Below, piece by piece: positions 1-8,090 of a stretch of DNA of 34,936 nt. Under the pieces are notes generated by a model that searched no databases, was not told the DNA's origin, and worked only from the letters and a program-made list of their open reading frames with translations. Within the stretch, counting starts at the first letter, position 1. Every line of letters starts with the position of its first letter. The translations under genes and the position numbers were made by a program. Source of the DNA: Dyella_B sp966430775 (lineage in GTDB: Bacteria; Pseudomonadota; Gammaproteobacteria; Xanthomonadales; Rhodanobacteraceae); the NCBI GenBank assembly GCA_966430775.1, contig CBJMMB010000026.1:1-34936 (forward strand). Reading direction: 5' to 3'.

Positions 1-37
1 CTCAACATATCAGGCGAAAAACGTGGGGATATTTCAG
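1..37. mobile_element. Right end of a MITE-like element, cut by the window edge
   Basis: The stretch ends in ATTTCAG, preceded by GTGGGGAT. It matches the right end of the intact copies at 7716-7958 and 34178-34421, including the CAACATATCAGG subterminal block. It is followed by GGTGCAAACC from a GTAG-type REP, as in the other copies. The rest of the element lies outside the window. Nothing coding is expected here. Confidence 0.7.
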
Positions 38-454
38 GGTGCAAACCCCAACATCGCCATCTCGACGACCTGCGCGATGCGTCATTAATGCGGAAAACCC
101 AGCGACCGGCGCTCGCGCCGCCGGTCGCGCAAGGATGCGCGCCTGCTTTTCGGGGCCCCTAGGGGGCGGTGAAGGGTAGGCGGAAAAGCCCGCAGGGAAG
201 CCGACATGGATGTCGGCTTGTTTTTCGTCAGTCCACGGATGGACTGTCGAAAAACCCCGCCTACCCTTCACGCACTTGGCGGGCATGGATGCCCGCCAAG
301 CGCCTCCTCGGGGTGCCCTTCTCTTTGGTTACTTTCTCTTGGGCATGCAAGAGAAAGTGACTCGGTCGCCCTGCGACCGAAAGCGCCGCAGGCAATCTCC
401 ATGCATCGCGCGAGGCATGAGCATGGCGATGTTGGGGTTTGCACCCCAACCTAC
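38..454. repeat. GTAG-type REPIN with greatly expanded loop
   Basis: The left arm (38-68, GGTGCAAACCCCAAC then ATCGCCAT) pairs with the right arm (about 423-454), which ends in CCCCAACCTAC, the reverse complement of GTAGGTTGGGG. The pairing continues inward: the blocks at 61-80 and 396-420 both lead to GCGCGATGC in opposite senses. Other REPINs here have loops of about 20-30 bases; this one holds over 300 bases of hairpin-rich sequence. The left REP has lost its GTAG head to the MITE end at 1-37. Confidence 0.7.
98..381. repeat. Multi-hairpin intergenic element
   Basis: At least six strong stem-loops follow one another: 102-110/120-128 (GCGACCGGC), 200-217 (GCCGACAT-GG-ATGTCGGC), 229-246 (CAGTCCA-CGGA-TGGACTG), 275-300 (12-bp perfect stem CTTGGCGGGCAT), 331-358 (ACTTTCTCTTG) and 363-379 (CGGTCGC). 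An outer 15-bp stem, GTGAAGGGTAGGCGG (169-183) with its complement at 256-270, encloses two of them. Three loops share a GGAT/ATGGAT core. Short reading frames here resemble the small hypothetical proteins often annotated on such repeats. I regard them as non-coding. Confidence 0.6.
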
Positions 455-501
455 ATGCGCTCCAGCGAGGACTCCCTCTGAAGAGCGGGGTCACCACGCG
501 T

Positions 502-517
502 TGGCACCAACATTGCT
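502..517 (+). promoter_or_regulatory. Sigma-54 (RpoN) promoter for the giant glycosyltransferase
   Basis: TGGCAC-CAACA-TTGCT is a full match to the sigma-54 consensus TGGCAC-N5-TTGCW. The GG and GC doublets are 10 bases apart, and transcription would start near 528, about 80 bases before the ATG at 610. The same site type precedes flgB and the chemoreceptor-flgA pair in this window, which places the downstream gene in the flagellar RpoN regulon (inference). Confidence 0.8.
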
Positions 518-609
518 CCCACCCTCGCATACCCGGCATGCGCGCGCCGGAAGCGTCAGATTTCCGACGCCCCGCGCGCCCGCGCCATCGATAAAGACGA
601 GGAAACCAC

Positions 610-3600
610 ATGCGTTGCATGCTTGCGATCTGCGCGGTGTTCAAGGACGAGGCGGCGTACCTGCGTGAATGGGTCGAGTTCCATCAGCTCATGGGCGTGG
701 AACACTTCTATCTCTACAACAACAACAGCTCGGATCGTTACCTCGACGCGCTGCAGCCGCACCTGGCCTCCGGCGCCGTGGTGCTGCACGAATGGCCGCA
801 GCATCCGGCGCAGTTGCAGGCCTACGAGCACTGCCTGAAGACGCACGGCGGCGAGGCGGACTGGATCGCCTTCATCGACGTGGATGAATTCCTGTTCTCG
901 CCCAACGCCAAGCTCTTGCCGGACGTGCTGGCCGACTACGCCGACCACCCTGCGGTCGGGGTGAACTGGGTGATGTTCGGTTCGTCCGGCCACACGCAGA
1001 AGCCCGAAGGCGGCGTGCTGGAGAACTACCTGCGTCGCGGCGAACTCAACGGCGGAGTGCCGTACGCGCATCTGCGCCTGCCCGACGGCAGCTACCGTTC
1101 GGAGAACGCACATATAAAAAGCATCGTGCAGCCGTCCCGGGTGGTGGGCTGCAAGAACGCGCACTACATGGTGTACGCCGACAACGCGCGCGCGGTGGAC
1201 GAGAACGGACAACCGATCGACGGCCCCTTCACCGCCAAGGTGTCGGTGGATGCGCTGCGCATCAATCATTACTGGAGCAAGTCGGAAGAAGAGTGCCGGC
1301 ACAAGTTCAGTCGCGGCTTCGCCGATGGCGGCGGCGCGCGCGACTGGAACGAGTTCCTGTCGCACGAAGCGATTCTCAACAGCGTGCATGACGACATCGT
1401 GCTGCGGGTGATCGCTCAGCTCGGCGTGCTGCCGTCCACCTGGCCGTTGGAAGCCTTCGTACAGAACGACGAAGGCGTATGGCATTCGCCGCTGCACGAG
1501 CGTCCGGTGCACAAGGCGATCCATCCGGTCGCCGCCGCGCTGTACGACCTGGTGCGCGAAGCAGACGACACCAGCGTCTTTTCGCCTGTACTGGCGAAGG
1601 AGATCCACAGCCGCACCAGCGCACTGCATCTGTCGCCGCGACGCGCCAATCTGCTGCAGGCCTTCGATACCTTCCCTGCCGGCACGCGTGTGCTGGAGAT
1701 CGGCTGCGGCGGTGGCGTGCTGACGCGCGCCTGGGTCGAGCAGGGTTGCAACGTGGATGCGATCGAGTTCGCGCCGCACTGGGCGCGCGTCGCCGCGGCG
1801 CGCTTGCGTGATTGTCCGCAGGCGCGCGTCTTCCAGGCGAGCCTGCGCGAGCTGGCGTTTCGGCCGGATTACGACGTGGTGATGCTGACGATCGCGGACG
1901 ACTACGCCGAAGCATGGCCGCGCGGCGCCAGCGTGCGCGACGCCATCGCCATCGCTGCGGGCGCACTGAAACCCGACGGCAGCCTGATCCTGGTCACACC
2001 CAACCGCCAGGCCTCGCCTGCGCAGAAACATGTTCCTTCGCGTGCATCGATCGAAGCAGCCTTGCGCGCCGCCGGTCTTGCCGCGATCGACGTGCGGCTC
2101 GCCTTCCCCGATGCGCTGCTGCCGGAAGTGCTGATTTCCGCACAGGCGCAGGACGCCGCTCCCGCGCTGCGGCTGGATGATTTGATCGCGCAACGTCCGC
2201 TGCTGCGCGAAGCCGGCCTGGAAGCCGCGCAGTGGGAGATGCATTTCGAAGCGGGCACCTTGGCCGATTACGCGCCGGGCTTGCTGCTGATCGCCCATCG
2301 CCGCGGCATGCCGCCGGCCTTGCGCCGCGACGTGCTGGCGCAAAGCTTTGCCGACAACCGCGTGCCCGCCGGCAACACCGTCACCGAATACCTGCTGCAT
2401 AAGGGCCGCGTACAGGTCGCGCCGCGCGCGCTGTCGCCGCAGGCCACGTGGACCGGTTCGGCCTTCGATCCCGTGCGCGAGCCGTACTCGCTCGCTGCCG
2501 GACGTTCCCTGCTGGTGCTGATCCGCCGCGCCATCCACGAACAGCGCGCCGATCTGCTGGTCGCCCTGCTGCGCAAGTGGAGCGCGCTGGTCTACGAGCA
2601 GGCGGGCGAGGACGACAAGATTCCCGGCGAGTGGATCGACGCCCTGCCCGCGCATATGTACCTGGACGCCGATGGCGACAGCCTCGTCTTTCGCGGCGGT
2701 GAATGGCGCGCACGGCAACCGGTGGAGAAGCAGATTCCGGTGTATGTCGGGCTGTGGCAGATCGCCTATGAAGCCGGGCTGGAAGCGCTGCTCGGCCTGG
2801 CCTCGCCGCTTGAACGCGTGACCTGGCTATGCAAGCGCCTGATGCTCGACGCCTCGGCGGAATGGATCGGCCATGGCCGCAACATCAACGAAGCCTTCGC
2901 CCGCGAAATCCACGAAGGCGATTGCTGGAACCGCACCGACCGCCATCTGAAGATCATTCCGGAATGGCTGATACCACCGCCGCCTTCGGATCTCTACAAG
3001 CAATGGCAGGCGCAACAGCAGCTCAGCGAGCAGGCCGTTGCGCAGGCGCTGCGTCGCATCGAAGCGCTCGGCACGCCGCAAATACAGGTGATCGTGATCG
3101 ACCAGGCCAACGACGTGGACGCCATGGGCGCCACCCAGGCCAGCCTGGAAGCACAGCAATATCCGCATTACCGCGTGAGCGTGCTCAGCAACAACGGCGA
3201 CCCCATGCAGCGGCTCAACGACGAAATCGCCGCGAGCGATGCCGATTGGGTGCAGTTGCTGTACGCGGGTGACCTGCTGCATCCGGCAGCCTTGCTGCTG
3301 TTGGCCGAACGCGTGGTGGCGCATCCGTATGTGCGAGCGGTCTACGCCGACGAAGATACGCAAGCGAAGAGCGGCGCCTTCGAGCAGCCGATCTTCAAGC
3401 CGGATTTCAACCTGGACATGCTGCGCAGCTATCCCTACGTGGGCCGCGCGCTGGCGTTTGCACGGCAACGCTGCCTGGAACTGGGCGGCCTCGCCGTGCA
3501 CTACGGCGACATGGCGGCGTACGACCTGCTGTTCCGCCTGATCGAGACGGACGGCCTGCAGGCCGTCGGCCATATCGGCGAGGTGATGTATCGCGCCGCG

Positions 3601-5613
3601 CTGCCGTACAGCCATTGGCTGGGGACCGAAACGGTGAAGGCGCACAGCGGCGATATCGTGTCCGGCCATCTTTCGCGCATCCGCATTCCGCATCGCCTGG
3701 AGGCCGGCGCGCTGCCCGGCTTCAACCGGGTGGTGTACCAGCACGCGCGGCAGCCGCTGGTGTCGATCATCGTGCCGACCAAGAACCAGCTGCCGCTGCT
3801 CAATGGCTTGATCGACAGCCTGCTGTCCAAGACCAGCTACTTCAACTACGAACTGCTGATCGTCGACAACAACACCGACGAACCGGCCGCCTGCGCGTAC
3901 CTCGATGGTATCGAGCGTTTGAACAGCCAGCAACTGCGCGTACTGCGCTATCCGTATCCGTTCAATTACTCGGCGATCAACAACTTCGCCGCCACGCAGG
4001 CACGCGGCGAATACCTGATCCTGCTCAACAACGACACCGCCGTGCTGCATGCGGACTGGATCGAAGCGCTGCTCAACCATGCGCAGCGCCCCGAAGTCGG
4101 CATCGTCGGCGCCAAGCTGCATTACCCCGATGGCCGCATCCAGCACGGCGGCGTGGTGCTGGGCTTGCGCGGGCCGGCCGATCATCCGTTCATCGGCCAG
4201 CCGATGGAAGCGGACGGCTATATGCATCGCCTGCGCGTGGACCAGAACTACACCGCGGTCACCGCGGCGTGCCTGATGATCCGCAAGTCGGTCTACGAAG
4301 AAGTCGGCGGCTTCGACGAGCAGGATTTCAAGGTCTCCTACAACGACGTCGACCTGTGCCTGAAAGTGCAGCAGGCCGGCTACCTCACCGTGTGGACGCC
4401 CTATGCGCGCCTCATGCACATCGGCAACGTCAGCCAGAACAAGGTCGACAAGACCGCGCAGGAGGCCAAGGAAAAACGCTTCCGTGGCGAACAGGGCGCG
4501 ATGTACCGCAAGTGGCTGAAACTGCTCGCGCGCGACCCGGCCTACAGCGTAAACCTCAGCACCGAAGGCTCCGGCTTCGAACTCGATCCGCTGCGCAGCA
4601 AGGCCTGGCAGCCGTTCGCCAGTCCGTTACTGCCACGCATGTTCTGCATTGCCGCCGACGAACACGGCTGCGGCCATTACCGTATCCGCCAGCCGTTCGC
4701 ATCGATGCAGCGCCAGGGCATGGTCGAAGGCGTGATCGCCGGCGTGCACCTGACGCCCGTCGCATTGGAACGCTTCCAGCCCACGTCCTTGGTGCTGCAG
4801 CGGCAGATCAACGAACACCAGATCAAGCTGTTGGAGAACTATCGCGATTATTCCAGCGCCTTCAAGGTGTTCGAGCTGGATGATCTGATCCAGCAGATTC
4901 CGGTGAAAAGCATGTTCCACGGCATCATGCCCAAGGACGTGGTGAAGTCGCTGCGCCGTGCGCTGTCCACCGTGGATCGCTTCGTGGTTTCCACCGAGGC
5001 CTTGGCTGATGAATTCAAAGGCTTCCATAGCGATATTCGCGTGGTGCTCAACCGCCTGCCGGTGGACTGGTGGAAGGATCTTTCCTCGCAACGGCGCGTA
5101 AGTCGCAAACCGCGCGTCGGCTGGGGCGGCGGTTCATCGCACCGCGGCGACCTGGAACTGATCGCCGACGTGGTACGTGACCTCGCCGGCGAAGTGGAAT
5201 GGGTGTTCTTCGGCATGTGTCCCGACAAGCTGCGCCCCTACGTGCACGAATTCCACACCGGCGTGCCGATCGAGGAATACCCACGCAAACTCGCTTCGCT
5301 GAACCTCGACCTCGCCCTCGCCCCGCTCGAAGAAAACGCCTTCAACGAATGCAAAAGCAACCTGCGCCTGCTCGAATACGGCGCCTGCGGCTTCCCGGTG
5401 ATCTGCACCGACATCGTTCCCTACCAAGGCGATTTGCCGGTGACGCGCGTGAAGAATCGCTACAAGGAATGGGTGAGCGCGATTCGCATGCATCTGGACG
5501 ATCTGGATGCGACCGCGAAGACCGGCGATGCATTGCGCAATGCGGTGCTGAAGGATTGGCTGCTGGAAGGCGACAAGCTGACGGCATGGCGGGACGCCTG
5601 GTTGCCGAATTGA
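610..5613 (+). CDS. Giant multidomain glycosyltransferase/methyltransferase (1667 aa)
   Basis: Modules in order: (1) residues 5-250, a GT92/DUF23-like glycosyltransferase (ICAVFKDEAAYLREWVEFH, then FIDVDEFL); (2) about 355-500, a class I SAM methyltransferase with VLEIGCGGG near 360; (3) about 500-820, a linker region I do not recognise; (4) about 825-1010, a GT2-like domain (YADEDT, then PIFKPDFNLDML); (5) about 1045-1310, a second GT2 domain (VSIIVPTKNQ, LLNNDTAVLHADW, GGFDEQDF); (6) about 1340-1667, a GT4-like domain (VGWGGGSSHRGD, LRLLEYGACGFPVICTD). No signal peptide or membrane segment is seen, so it is probably cytoplasmic. The start at 610 has GAGGAA about 7 bases upstream. The sigma-54 promoter and the nearby flagellar operon suggest flagellin or other flagellar glycan assembly. 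Substrates cannot be told from sequence. Confidence 0.88.
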   Translation: MRCMLAICAVFKDEAAYLREWVEFHQLMGVEHFYLYNNNSSDRYLDALQPHLASGAVVLHEWPQHPAQLQAYEHCLKTHGGEADWIAFIDVDEFLFSPNAKLLPDVLADYADHPAVGVNWVMFGSSGHTQKPEGGVLENYLRRGELNGGVPYAHLRLPDGSYRSENAHIKSIVQPSRVVGCKNAHYMVYADNARAVDENGQPIDGPFTAKVSVDALRINHYWSKSEEECRHKFSRGFADGGGARDWNEFLSHEAILNSVHDDIVLRVIAQLGVLPSTWPLEAFVQNDEGVWHSPLHERPVHKAIHPVAAALYDLVREADDTSVFSPVLAKEIHSRTSALHLSPRRANLLQAFDTFPAGTRVLEIGCGGGVLTRAWVEQGCNVDAIEFAPHWARVAAARLRDCPQARVFQASLRELAFRPDYDVVMLTIADDYAEAWPRGASVRDAIAIAAGALKPDGSLILVTPNRQASPAQKHVPSRASIEAALRAAGLAAIDVRLAFPDALLPEVLISAQAQDAAPALRLDDLIAQRPLLREAGLEAAQWEMHFEAGTLADYAPGLLLIAHRRGMPPALRRDVLAQSFADNRVPAGNTVTEYLLHKGRVQVAPRALSPQATWTGSAFDPVREPYSLAAGRSLLVLIRRAIHEQRADLLVALLRKWSALVYEQAGEDDKIPGEWIDALPAHMYLDADGDSLVFRGGEWRARQPVEKQIPVYVGLWQIAYEAGLEALLGLASPLERVTWLCKRLMLDASAEWIGHGRNINEAFAREIHEGDCWNRTDRHLKIIPEWLIPPPPSDLYKQWQAQQQLSEQAVAQALRRIEALGTPQIQVIVIDQANDVDAMGATQASLEAQQYPHYRVSVLSNNGDPMQRLNDEIAASDADWVQLLYAGDLLHPAALLLLAERVVAHPYVRAVYADEDTQAKSGAFEQPIFKPDFNLDMLRSYPYVGRALAFARQRCLELGGLAVHYGDMAAYDLLFRLIETDGLQAVGHIGEVMYRAALPYSHWLGTETVKAHSGDIVSGHLSRIRIPHRLEAGALPGFNRVVYQHARQPLVSIIVPTKNQLPLLNGLIDSLLSKTSYFNYELLIVDNNTDEPAACAYLDGIERLNSQQLRVLRYPYPFNYSAINNFAATQARGEYLILLNNDTAVLHADWIEALLNHAQRPEVGIVGAKLHYPDGRIQHGGVVLGLRGPADHPFIGQPMEADGYMHRLRVDQNYTAVTAACLMIRKSVYEEVGGFDEQDFKVSYNDVDLCLKVQQAGYLTVWTPYARLMHIGNVSQNKVDKTAQEAKEKRFRGEQGAMYRKWLKLLARDPAYSVNLSTEGSGFELDPLRSKAWQPFASPLLPRMFCIAADEHGCGHYRIRQPFASMQRQGMVEGVIAGVHLTPVALERFQPTSLVLQRQINEHQIKLLENYRDYSSAFKVFELDDLIQQIPVKSMFHGIMPKDVVKSLRRALSTVDRFVVSTEALADEFKGFHSDIRVVLNRLPVDWWKDLSSQRRVSRKPRVGWGGGSSHRGDLELIADVVRDLAGEVEWVFFGMCPDKLRPYVHEFHTGVPIEEYPRKLASLNLDLALAPLEENAFNECKSNLRLLEYGACGFPVICTDIVPYQGDLPVTRVKNRYKEWVSAIRMHLDDLDATAKTGDALRNAVLKDWLLEGDKLTAWRDAWLPN

Positions 5614-5633
5614 TCCTGTAGATCCGCATATCC

Positions 5634-5719
5634 GTAGGCTGGGTTAGCGCAGCGTAACCCAGCAATATTGATCGCTAGGATGCAGGCTTGCTGGGTTACG
5701 CTGCGCTAACCCAGCCTAC
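5634..5719. repeat. GTAG-type REPIN, GCTGGGTTA family
   Basis: A REP reading GTAG-GCTGGGTTA-GCGCAGCG-TAACCCAGC is followed about 25 bases later by its inverted copy ending in CCAGCCTAC. It lies 21 bases after the glycosyltransferase stop codon and may act as a transcription end or mRNA-stabilising hairpin. The GTAG head followed by a palindrome is the signature of RAYT-associated REPs. This family differs in stem sequence from the GTTGGGGT family elsewhere in the window. Confidence 0.8.
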
Positions 5720-5773
5720 GTGCGTCATATCGCTATATGATGTTCGGAACCTTCAGGGGATTCCAGGGAAAAT

Positions 5774-6307
5774 ATGCAGGCGATCCTTAACCGCTGTCTA
5801 CTTGCAGCGCCATTGTGGATCTTGGTGACGGCAGCCCAGGCACACCTCACGCCAGGCGATACACCACCGGATTTTCTCGGCAATACGCGCGCGGAAGACG
5901 CTGTCCACCTGAGGGACATGCACGGCAAGGTCGTGGTGGTTACGTTCTGGGCGTCTTGGTGCCATTACTGCCAGGAGGAATTGCCGAGCCTGGCGGGCAT
6001 CCAGAAGCTTGTCAGTCCAGAGCAGTTGCAGGTGGTTGCCGTAAATAGGGACGATCGCGATACCTTTCTGAAGCTCAATCGTTATTTGGCGAAGAAGACG
6101 CCAAATTTGATCCTTACCTTCGATCCAGGTCCGGTTGGAAAGGCTTATCAGATCAACGGCATTCCCAACACGTTTCTGGTCGACCGCGATGGAAAGGTGG
6201 CCTATGTCTACGTCGGCTACGGTGACGACATGCTGGACAGCATTGCCAGCGATATAAACAGCTTGCTAGCGAAGCCCGCGCAAACTGCAGTCCCTCCGTC
6301 ATCCTGA
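5774..6307 (+). CDS. TlpA/ResA-type thiol:disulfide oxidoreductase
   Basis: This is a 177-residue periplasmic thioredoxin-fold protein. A Sec signal peptide spans about residues 1-23, with predicted cleavage after AQA. The domain contains FWASWCHYCQEEL with the CXXC pair at C63 and C66, and the cis-proline loop GIPNTFLVDRDGK with P131. Family members reduce or exchange disulfides in exported proteins, often in cytochrome c maturation; the partner here is unknown. AGGGAA lies just upstream of the ATG. It stands alone between two REP elements, so its neighbours do not reveal its substrate. Confidence 0.88.
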   Translation: MQAILNRCLLAAPLWILVTAAQAHLTPGDTPPDFLGNTRAEDAVHLRDMHGKVVVVTFWASWCHYCQEELPSLAGIQKLVSPEQLQVVAVNRDDRDTFLKLNRYLAKKTPNLILTFDPGPVGKAYQINGIPNTFLVDRDGKVAYVYVGYGDDMLDSIASDINSLLAKPAQTAVPPSS

Positions 6308-6395
6308 TATGGTGCGAGCTCAAGCGGCTTGTAGAGTACCTCGCCGCATTGCTCCAGTTTCTTGCAGAATTCGCGGGATGCTTCAATGAGGAATT

Positions 6396-6425
6396 GTTGG
6401 GTTACGCTACGCTAACCCAACCTAC
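6396..6425 (-). repeat. Single GTAG-type REP, GTTGGGTTA variant
   Basis: Read on the minus strand it is GTAG-GTTGGGTTA-GCGTAGCG-TAACCCAAC, a 9-bp stem with a GTAG head. It is a variant of the pair at 5634-5719, but here I see only one REP and no inverted partner. Confidence 0.75.
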
Positions 6426-6517
6426 CCCAGCCCACGTGCCTGCGCGCAACACGCTTGCTCGTGTCACATGCTTGGTGTAGTCATTCCGCTTCCGAATGGA
6501 TGCAGGGATGACTGCGT

Positions 6518-7684
6518 ATGCTCACCACGCTGGCGATTGCCAATTACCGTTCCCTGCGCTCCCTGATCCTGCCGCTGGGTCGCCTGAATCTGATTACCGG
6601 CGCCAACGGCAGCGGCAAGTCGAATCTTTATCGCGCCTTGCGCTTGCTGGCGGAAACCGCGCATGGTGGTGTGGTAAATGCGTTGGCGCGCGAAGGCGGG
6701 TTGTCTTCGACGCTATGGGCCGGGCCCGAGTGCATTTCGCGCAGGATGTTGCGGGGTGAGGTGCCGGTGGAGGGTGGTCCGCGGCAGGAGCCGATTGCGC
6801 TCAAGCTTGGCTTTGCCGGTGACGACTTCGGTTACGCGATCGACCTGGGACTTCCGCCGCCCTCCGATGCGCCCACTGCTTTCAGCCTCGATCCGGCGAT
6901 CAAGCGCGAAGCGATCTGGGCCGGCCCTTTCCTGCGCGCGTCGAACCTGCTGGTCGATCGGCATGGCTCGCTGGTGAAGGTGAAGGACGGACGCAGCTGG
7001 CGTGTGGTGGCCAAGCATCTCAACACCTTCGAAAGCATGTTTACTCAGCTGGCCGATCCGGAACGCGCACCGGAAGTGCTGACGATGCGCGAGACGATCC
7101 GCGGCTGGCGCTTCTACGATCATTTCCGCTCCGACCGGGATGCGCCGGCGCGTTGGGCGCAACTGGGTACGCGCACGCCGGTGCTGAGTCATGACGGCGG
7201 CGATCTTGCGGCGGCCTGGCAAACCATTCGCGAGATCGGTGACCGGAACGCGCTGGAGCAGGCGGTCGAGGACGCATTTCCCGGCGCCTCGGTCGACGTC
7301 GAGGTCAGTGATGGCCGCTTCAGCCTGGTCTTCCGGCAACACGGTCTGCTGCGCCCACTCTCCGCCAGCGAATTGTCGGATGGCACGCTGCGTTATCTGT
7401 TGTGGATCGCCGCGCTGCATACGCCGCGTCCGCCTTCCCTGATGGTGCTGAACGAGCCGGAGACCAGCCTTCATCCCGACCTGCTTCCCGCGTTGGCTCG
7501 CCTGATCGGGCAGGCCAGCGCGAAGAGTCAGTTGTGGGTGATCTCGCATGCGTCCCGGCTTATCGCCGCGCTGGAGGATCTGCCTTTCTGCAACGCCATC
7601 TCTTTGGAGAAGGAACTGAGCCAGACGCGCATCGTCGGGCAACGGGAGCTGGATGAGCCGGCGTGGCATTGGCCTGAGCGATAA
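6518..7684 (+). CDS. Predicted AAA/ABC-type ATPase (COG4637-like), orphan
   Basis: This 388-residue protein is of the RecF/OLD-like ATPase group. It has Walker A G28-ANGSGKS, an ABC-type signature region LSASELSDGTLRYL at about 275-290, Walker B LMVLNEPETSLHPDLL at about 308-322, and a switch histidine in WVISHASRLI near 343. The Walker B aspartate is replaced by asparagine (LNEPE), which I recall as common in this subfamily. A GCAGGGA ribosome binding site lies about 10 bases before the ATG. Such proteins are often annotated as predicted ATPases, and some relatives act in phage defence with a nuclease partner. No nuclease or TOPRIM domain is seen in this protein or its neighbours, so the role is open. 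Confidence 0.82.
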   Translation: MLTTLAIANYRSLRSLILPLGRLNLITGANGSGKSNLYRALRLLAETAHGGVVNALAREGGLSSTLWAGPECISRRMLRGEVPVEGGPRQEPIALKLGFAGDDFGYAIDLGLPPPSDAPTAFSLDPAIKREAIWAGPFLRASNLLVDRHGSLVKVKDGRSWRVVAKHLNTFESMFTQLADPERAPEVLTMRETIRGWRFYDHFRSDRDAPARWAQLGTRTPVLSHDGGDLAAAWQTIREIGDRNALEQAVEDAFPGASVDVEVSDGRFSLVFRQHGLLRPLSASELSDGTLRYLLWIAALHTPRPPSLMVLNEPETSLHPDLLPALARLIGQASAKSQLWVISHASRLIAALEDLPFCNAISLEKELSQTRIVGQRELDEPAWHWPER

Positions 7685-7715
7685 GTGGCGCTCTTCGTAG
7701 GTTGGGGTGCGAACC

Positions 7716-7958
7716 CTGATACATCCCCGCGTTTTTGCTCTGCGCCTTTTCTCCGAAAAAACGAAGGCCTTCATGCTACGAGCCGCTAAAAATAGGTCAA
7801 AACGTCATTCCGGCGAAGGCCGGAATCTATGCTCGTGCTGGCGATAGATTCCGGCCTTCGCCGGAATGACGGTGAGGAAATATGAGCATTCGGGCACAGG
7901 CCAGCTAACTTGCTCATTCCGCGCAACATATCAGGCCAAAAATGCGGGGACATTTCAG
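7716..7958. mobile_element. MITE-like element, copy 1 (about 243 bp)
   Basis: The terminal inverted repeats are CTGATACATCCCCGCGTTTT at the left and, read inward from the right, CTGAAATGTCCCCGCATTTT. Direct repeats of GGTGCGAACC flank it; the exact duplication is 6-10 bp depending on whether CC at the ends is counted as element. The centre (7804-7870) holds a GTCATTCCGG palindrome. There is no transposase gene. A near-identical copy lies inverted at 34178-34421, and the right end of another is at 1-37. Confidence 0.72.
7804..7870. repeat. GTCATTCCGG inverted repeat inside MITE copy 1
   Basis: GTCATTCCGGCGAAGGCCGG and its inverted copy are separated by about 20 bases. The arms extend through AATCTAT/ATAGATT. 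Relatives occur at 14606-14687, 31319-31432 and 34266-34333. Confidence 0.8.
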
Positions 7959-8024
7959 GGTGCGAACCCCAACATCGCTATGCATGGCCAAGTTGGGGTT
8001 TGCACCCCAACCTACGACATCGTG

Positions 8025-8045
8025 ATAGTTGACTGAGTCAACTAT
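8025..8045. promoter_or_regulatory. Palindromic operator candidate before the MarR-GNAT gene
   Basis: ATAGTTGAC-TGA-GTCAACTAT is a perfect 9-bp-arm palindrome 46 bases before the ATG at 8091. MarR-family dimers bind palindromes of about this size and often control their own genes, so autoregulation is the simplest reading. A TTGACT within it could serve as a -35 element, but I cannot assign a convincing -10. Confidence 0.55.
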
Positions 8046-8090
8046 ATAGGCGTACCTTTCTCGGCAACCGATCGCGAGGTATGCCCCCCC

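Larger units (their letters stand above)
7697..8015. repeat. GTAG-type REPIN interrupted by a MITE-like insertion
   Basis: The outer parts form a REPIN: GTAGGTTGGGGTGCGAACC at the left and, at the right, a REP stem, a short loop and the inverted REP ending in CCCCAACCTAC. A 243-bp element (7716-7958) splits the left REP, and GGTGCGAACC (7706-7715 and 7959-7968) is present on both sides. Together with the spacer it fills the gap between the ATPase and the MarR-GNAT gene. I see no gene in it. Confidence 0.8.

Noticed and set aside
169..360. Small open frame ending in GVPFSLVTFSWACKRK
   Set aside because: It is encoded by the hairpin repeat; similar small proteins are commonly annotated on such repeats, and there is no sign of translation.
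556..2718. 720-residue minus-strand open frame opposite the glycosyltransferase
   Set aside because: It is antisense to a well-supported gene, is rich in His, Arg and Gln as expected from reverse reading of GC-rich codons, and has no domain.
2827..4419. 530-residue minus-strand open frame
   Set aside because: It is a shadow of the GT2 modules, with no motifs and biased composition.
6518..7684. AAA ATPase plus neighbours as a phage-defence system
   Set aside because: There is no nuclease, reverse transcriptase or other effector next to it, and the TlpA-like and MarR-GNAT genes have ordinary roles; nothing in the sequence supports a defence operon.
7697..8015. Possible CRISPR array from repeated GTTGGGGT units
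   Set aside because: The units are inverted pairs with no regular spacers and no cas genes; they are REPINs.
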